Positions 59,437 through 64,000 of a DNA stretch of 64,000 bases are shown here, piece by piece. The stretch spans positions 1 through 64,000 of the forward strand of contig JAKDUK010000006.1 in the NCBI GenBank assembly GCA_030457765.1. Direction: 5' to 3'. Position numbers and translations under genes: made by a program. Origin of the DNA: Marinobacter sp. Lineage in GTDB: Bacteria > Pseudomonadota > Gammaproteobacteria > Pseudomonadales > Oleiphilaceae. Under the pieces are notes generated by a model. That model saw only the letters and a program-made list of their open reading frames with translations, was not told where the DNA came from and ran no database searches. How positions within the stretch are numbered: the first letter of the stretch is position 1; each line of letters begins with the position of its first letter.

Positions 59437-60834
59437 CTAGTTGCCTGAGGTTTTTTTGCGGGGTATGCCGAGTCGCTGCCTGCGTTCCCAAAGAGATTTT
59501 CGACTAATGCCCAGTTTTTGCGCTAATTCGGTTTCGCTCATGCGATCCTGGTTTTCCAGAACAAAGTGCTGGAAGTAGTCCTCCAGGGAGAGGTCGTTAG
59601 TGCTATCGGCTTCCCGGGCGGGGAGCTGCTCATTGTCGCCTTCTACCAAGGTGTCAGGGATGTACTCATCGCCATTTTCACTGTCGAGATCCAGCAAAGA
59701 CGGTGTGATTATGTCGCCATCACACAGAATGCTGGCCCTTTCTATGGCGTTTTCCAGCTCTCGTACGTTGCCGGGCCAGCGGTGCCTTTCGAGTGCTCGC
59801 ATGGCTTCGGGGCTGAGATTCAGGTTGGGCTTGCCCACTTTGTTACCTTGGGAGGTAAGGAAGCGCCGGGCAAGTCCCAGAATGTCGCTTTGGCGCTCGC
59901 GCAGGGGTGGAATTCTTATCTGCATGACGTTGAGACGATAATAAAGATCTTCTCGAAAGCCACCGGTGCGGGTCATAGCTTTTAAATTTCGGTGTGTCGC
60001 GGCAATCATGCGCACGCTTACCTTTCGGCTCTGGGTTGATCCTACCTTGCGGATATCGCCTTCTTGAAGCACCCGCAGTAGCCGTGCCTGCGCTTCGGCG
60101 GGTAATTCACCGATTTCATCCAAAAACAGGCTGCCGCCATCTGCGGCTTCAATCAGGCCGGTTTTGGCAGAAACAGCGCCGGTGAAGGCGCCTCGTTCAT
60201 GGCCAAACAGTTCAGACTCTATGAGGCTTTCCGGAATGGCTGCACAGTTTACCGAGATCAGTGGTTTTGCTGCTCGCGGGCTGGAAAGATGCAGGGCCCG
60301 GGCAACCAGTTCTTTACCTGTACCTGATTCGCCCTGCACAAGCACAGTTGTTTCTGTTGGCGCTACTTTACGTATAAGGGTGAATACCCGCTGCATGGGT
60401 TCGCACTGACCATACATAATGCTGGCCGGGTCGCCGTCTTCGGATGGTGTTGCGGCTTCTGCCTGACTGGTAAGTGTTGATGGCATGGTGCGAGCGAGAA
60501 TGCTTTCTACGGCTGCCAGCATTTCATCGTGGTCAAACGGCTTGGCAATGTACTCAACCGCGCCCATTTTCATAGAATCTACAGCTGAGCGCAGGCTGGC
60601 ATAGCTGGTCATGATCAGCACCGGTGTATTCGGCGCCCGGTTGATCAGTTCTGTGCCGGCGGCACCGGGCAGGCGCAGATCTGAAATAATCAGGTCAAAC
60701 TGGCCAGGATCGTGGTGCTGCTCAGCCTCTTCAACAGAGCCGACATCTTCAACCTCATAGCCCGCATGCAGTAGCAATTTACGAACAGCGGAGCGAATAA
60801 TGTCTTCATCTTCCACGATCAGAATTCGGGGCAT
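59437..60834 (-). CDS. cbrB: Sigma54-dependent response regulator CbrB
   Basis: Receiver (ILIVEDEDIIRSAV, LIISDLRLPG), AAA+ with GESGTGKE and GAFTGA, Fis-type HTH; start at MPRILIVEDED; next to cbrA-like kinase and pcnB. Confidence 0.88.
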   Translation of the reverse strand: MPRILIVEDEDIIRSAVRKLLLHAGYEVEDVGSVEEAEQHHDPGQFDLIISDLRLPGAAGTELINRAPNTPVLIMTSYASLRSAVDSMKMGAVEYIAKPFDHDEMLAAVESILARTMPSTLTSQAEAATPSEDGDPASIMYGQCEPMQRVFTLIRKVAPTETTVLVQGESGTGKELVARALHLSSPRAAKPLISVNCAAIPESLIESELFGHERGAFTGAVSAKTGLIEAADGGSLFLDEIGELPAEAQARLLRVLQEGDIRKVGSTQSRKVSVRMIAATHRNLKAMTRTGGFREDLYYRLNVMQIRIPPLRERQSDILGLARRFLTSQGNKVGKPNLNLSPEAMRALERHRWPGNVRELENAIERASILCDGDIITPSLLDLDSENGDEYIPDTLVEGDNEQLPAREADSTNDLSLEDYFQHFVLENQDRMSETELAQKLGISRKSLWERRQRLGIPRKKTSGN

Positions 60835-60841
60835 ATCAGTC

Positions 60842-63808
60842 TCAGAACCTTTCGTTCGGGCGGATGGCGGAGTTTTCTGGCTCCGGCTCATAAGCAGGAA
60901 GCTTGAGTCGCATGCAGGTGCCCAGCCCGGTTGCAGGGTCTGCAGGGCTTTCAACCTGAATGTTGCCGTAGTGCTCTTCAATAATGCTGTACACCAGAGA
61001 CAAGCCAAGACCTGTGCCTTTGCTCGTTGCCTTGGTGGTGTAAAAGGGCTCGAACACATGGTCAAGCTGATCCACGGGTATGCCCGAGCCCTGATCAACT
61101 ATCTCGATGATAGCCGAGTAGCCGTCTTCCTTGCCAGCTACCCGAACATAGCCGCCCTCGGGGGAAGCGTCTCGGGCGTTGGCCAGCAGGTTTACAAACA
61201 CCTGCACAAGCCGTTGTTCGTCTCCCAGTATCAAAAGTGTTTCGGGGCAATCGTTAATATAATGAATACCAAGCCCCTGATCGCTGAGGGACAAAAGATT
61301 GATAGATTCGCCTACGCAACGCCGAATACTCACAGGTTCATAGAGCGTGGCCTGGGAATGGTTGCCGGTACGGGCGAAATTCATCAGCGACTGCAAAATG
61401 GTGGATATGCGCCGGGTTTGTTGCTGAATCTGGTCGGCCGTTTCCAGAACTTCGGGGTTGTCGGTTTCCAGTCTAAGGTTTTGGGCCAGTGAGGAAATGC
61501 CCGTTACCGGGTTGCCGATTTCATGGGCCACACCTGCGGCCAGGCGTCCAACAGATGCAAGGCGCTCGCTGTGCATCAGTTCGTCTTCCAGTAATCGGGT
61601 TTCCGTTTGGTCCTCCACCAGAATGATGCTGCCGCCATCCGGGTGATCTGGGCCGCTCAAAGCAGCTTTATGAAGATTTAGCCAATGCGGCCGGCCTTTT
61701 AAATCCAGCCGGTGTTTGTAGCGGTGCAGATCTTCGCCAATGTTGAAGTCGTCTAATAAATGGTGCCAGTGATCTGGCAAAGCCCTCAGCTGCGCCCCGA
61801 CAACATCGTCAGCGGTGATGCCGGTCAGTTCGGCAATAGCCTGGTTCCACATCAGGATTTCACCGTCCTCACCCACGGAGCAGGCAGGGATTGGCAGGTT
61901 CTGAAGGGTTTGCCGGTAATGTCTACGCAGGTTGTCCAGCTCGCCTGCCAGACCGGTGAGGCGGTTCTGGTAGTCACCCATTGCGCGCTCCACGTATCGG
62001 ATATCCTGGGCTGTGCCGCCCCGTGCTAGAGGCTTGAAGCCCAGGTGACGTTTGACCATATCCCGGGCAACCGAAGGGCCAAGTAGCCCTGATAGGTTGA
62101 TTTCAACCTGGTCGCGCAGTCGGCGGAGCTGATACGGGCGGTATTCCACATTCGGAAGTTTTAGTTGGCTCAGTGCGCGTGCTATTTCTCGTTTGCCCGC
62201 GTCGTAGCCCAGGGGTTCGGCCAGCTGACGCACAAAATCTGCAGACGAGTTTGCCAATAGCTCGCGCCGTTGCGGGCGTGTAAGGGCGCCCATGGAGCAG
62301 GCTTGAGCTGCGCTGGTTTCTTCGTTGGAGCTGCTGCTAAGTACGGAGACTAGTGTAAATATCGACAGGTTTGCCGTTAAGCTCACAAAGGTAAATATAT
62401 GCCAGTTGTCGTAATCGGGAACCAGGGGGGCGTTCAGCCAACCCAGTAGGTTGGCGGTATGAGAGAAAGGCAGTACGAGGGTAACCAGCCAGATAACCAG
62501 GCCGGCAATCAGCCCGGCAATTAGCCCTCGCCGGTTGCCTTCGGGCCAGTAGATAACGCCCAGAGCACCGGGCAAAAGCTGCAGTGTTCCGGCCAGGGAT
62601 ATAGCCCCCAGAATGGATAGGTCCAGGTTTTTGCCGAGTGTTTCGTGGAATAGCAGGGCCAGTAAAATAATTGCTGCAATCAATAACCGCTTAACCCACT
62701 GCAGCCAACGGTAGATATCGCCCTGATCTTTTGGCGTTCTTAAGGGCAGAACCACGTGGTTCAAAACCATGCCCGCCAAGGCCAGAGTGCTCACGATCAT
62801 CAAGCCGCTGGCAGCCGATAGCCCGGCAATGTACATAAAGAGGGTTAGCGCCGGGCTTTCCAGTGCCTGAGCAACGCCAATGGTGTAAAAGTTAGGATTG
62901 AGAGTAACGCCAAGTTCTTGCCCGCCCCAAAGAATCAGTGGCACAGGAATGCCCAGTAGCAGTAGGTACAGCGGCAGGCCCCAGCTGGCTTTAGCCAGTG
63001 CTTTGGGTGATGGATTCTCGCTGAAGGTCATGTGGTACATGTGTGGCAGCACCAGGGCGCCGGCAAAAGACATTAGCATAAGCGCACGCCAACTGCCGTC
63101 GTCGATACTCAGGGACATGGTACCTAACGATGTGGCAGTGTTGCCCGCAAGCCAGGTGTCCAGGCCGCTCATGCCATCGAATACGCTAAATAGGATAACG
63201 CCGCCAATTACCAGCAGCGCCACCAGCTTAACCAGTGAATCGAAGGCGATGGCCAAAACCAGGCCGGGGTGGTTGTCTGCCTCCTGGTGGCGTCGGGCGC
63301 CAAAAAGCATGGCAAACAGCACCACGATCAGGCTGAACATAACGCTGATCAGGTGTGGCGATGTATTTGGCGCCAGTATGCTGGCAGATGCAGAAACCGC
63401 CTGTATCTGCATGCTCAGTAACGACAATATAGCGCCACCAGAGCATAGAGTAACGAGCGTTCCCGCCCACTGGCTGCGATACCGGTAGGCGAACAGATCC
63501 GCCAGGGAGGTTAGTTGGTAGGCGCGTCCAATCCGCATGATTGGATTAAGCAGAACCGGAGCCAGCAAAAAAGCGCCGCTAATGCCGAGATAGTAGGCAA
63601 GAAAGCCGTAGCCAGACTCTGCAGCCAGGCCAATAGCCGCATAAACGGCCCAAATGCCGGCGTAAACGCCCAAGCTGAGGGTGTAGACCAGCGGGTGACG
63701 AACCCAGTGCCGGGGCAGCATGTTGCGCTCGGTTACCCAAGCGATGCCGAATAGTAGAATAAGGTATAACAGGCTGGCAAAGAGCAGCCCGGAAGCACTA
63801 AAACTCAT
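60842..63808 (-). CDS. cbrA: Sensor histidine kinase CbrA with N-terminal sodium:solute symporter-like domain
   Basis: About 12 TM SSSF-like N-terminus, PAS (LPIPACSVGEDGEILMWNQAIAELTG), HisKA (AAGVAHEIGNPVTGISSLAQNL), HATPase (KGTGLGLSLVYSIIEEH). Confidence 0.88.
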   Translation of the reverse strand: MSFSASGLLFASLLYLILLFGIAWVTERNMLPRHWVRHPLVYTLSLGVYAGIWAVYAAIGLAAESGYGFLAYYLGISGAFLLAPVLLNPIMRIGRAYQLTSLADLFAYRYRSQWAGTLVTLCSGGAILSLLSMQIQAVSASASILAPNTSPHLISVMFSLIVVLFAMLFGARRHQEADNHPGLVLAIAFDSLVKLVALLVIGGVILFSVFDGMSGLDTWLAGNTATSLGTMSLSIDDGSWRALMLMSFAGALVLPHMYHMTFSENPSPKALAKASWGLPLYLLLLGIPVPLILWGGQELGVTLNPNFYTIGVAQALESPALTLFMYIAGLSAASGLMIVSTLALAGMVLNHVVLPLRTPKDQGDIYRWLQWVKRLLIAAIILLALLFHETLGKNLDLSILGAISLAGTLQLLPGALGVIYWPEGNRRGLIAGLIAGLVIWLVTLVLPFSHTANLLGWLNAPLVPDYDNWHIFTFVSLTANLSIFTLVSVLSSSSNEETSAAQACSMGALTRPQRRELLANSSADFVRQLAEPLGYDAGKREIARALSQLKLPNVEYRPYQLRRLRDQVEINLSGLLGPSVARDMVKRHLGFKPLARGGTAQDIRYVERAMGDYQNRLTGLAGELDNLRRHYRQTLQNLPIPACSVGEDGEILMWNQAIAELTGITADDVVGAQLRALPDHWHHLLDDFNIGEDLHRYKHRLDLKGRPHWLNLHKAALSGPDHPDGGSIILVEDQTETRLLEDELMHSERLASVGRLAAGVAHEIGNPVTGISSLAQNLRLETDNPEVLETADQIQQQTRRISTILQSLMNFARTGNHSQATLYEPVSIRRCVGESINLLSLSDQGLGIHYINDCPETLLILGDEQRLVQVFVNLLANARDASPEGGYVRVAGKEDGYSAIIEIVDQGSGIPVDQLDHVFEPFYTTKATSKGTGLGLSLVYSIIEEHYGNIQVESPADPATGLGTCMRLKLPAYEPEPENSAIRPNERF

Positions 63809-63974
63809 TGGGGTCTCGTCGCCATTCCAGCCAAAACCCGATAGCAATAAGAACAGACCAGATAACGAATGGGCTGTACCAGACGTTCCCTGGAGACGTC
63901 CACCAGTCGAGAATGTTGGGTGAAAAAATATAAATGGCCAGAACCAGTAAAAAAACCAGTCGGTAGATGTACAT
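63798..63974 (-). CDS. 58-aa membrane protein overlapping the cbrA start (CbrX-like)
   Basis: MYIYRLVFLLVLAIYIFSPNILDWWTSPGNVWYSPFVIWSVLIAIGFWLEWRRDPNEF*; two hydrophobic segments; its last codons (AATGAGTTTTAG) contain the cbrA ATG; below the ORF-track length cutoff. Confidence 0.75.
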   Translation of the reverse strand: MYIYRLVFLLVLAIYIFSPNILDWWTSPGNVWYSPFVIWSVLIAIGFWLEWRRDPNEF

Positions 63975-64000
63975 CAGGCATGCGATCCGCGCTGGGGTTT

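Overview
The window is a contiguous stretch of gammaproteobacterial chromosome. Gene content and order look Marinobacter/Pseudomonas-like, but that taxonomic placement is my inference. Most of it is core genome: glnK-amtB, ubiK, comM/yifB, trmB, hemW, rdgB, metW-metX, yggT-proC-yggS, pilT-pilU, a fadL-like porin, polA, pyrE/crc, rph, yicC, gmk-rpoZ-spoT-ridA, oxyR, recG, a SbsA/Ig-like lipoprotein with a FadL-like porin, OmpA/DUF4398 proteins, tRNA-Ile2(CAU), rpoD-dnaG-rpsU, tsaD, plsY, folB-folK, pgi-panC-panB-folK-pcnB, and a CbrA/CbrB-type two-component system. The most interesting region is the ~690 bp gap between the cbrB-like and pcnB genes (58748-59436, minus strand). It holds a near-consensus sigma54 -24/-12 element, an upstream cluster of TGTTACC/GGTAACA repeats that look like activator sites, a ~390 nt non-coding stretch with repeated A-rich AACAAAAACAA-type motifs, and a strong GAAA-tetraloop terminator. 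This is the architecture expected of a CrcZ-type Hfq/Crc-sequestering sRNA, at the position where Pseudomonas carries crcZ. The window also encodes a Crc homologue (divergent from pyrE) and an unlisted 58-aa membrane ORF overlapping the cbrA start. Most of a carbon catabolite repression cascade is therefore visible here. No CRISPR array, prophage or intact IS element was seen.
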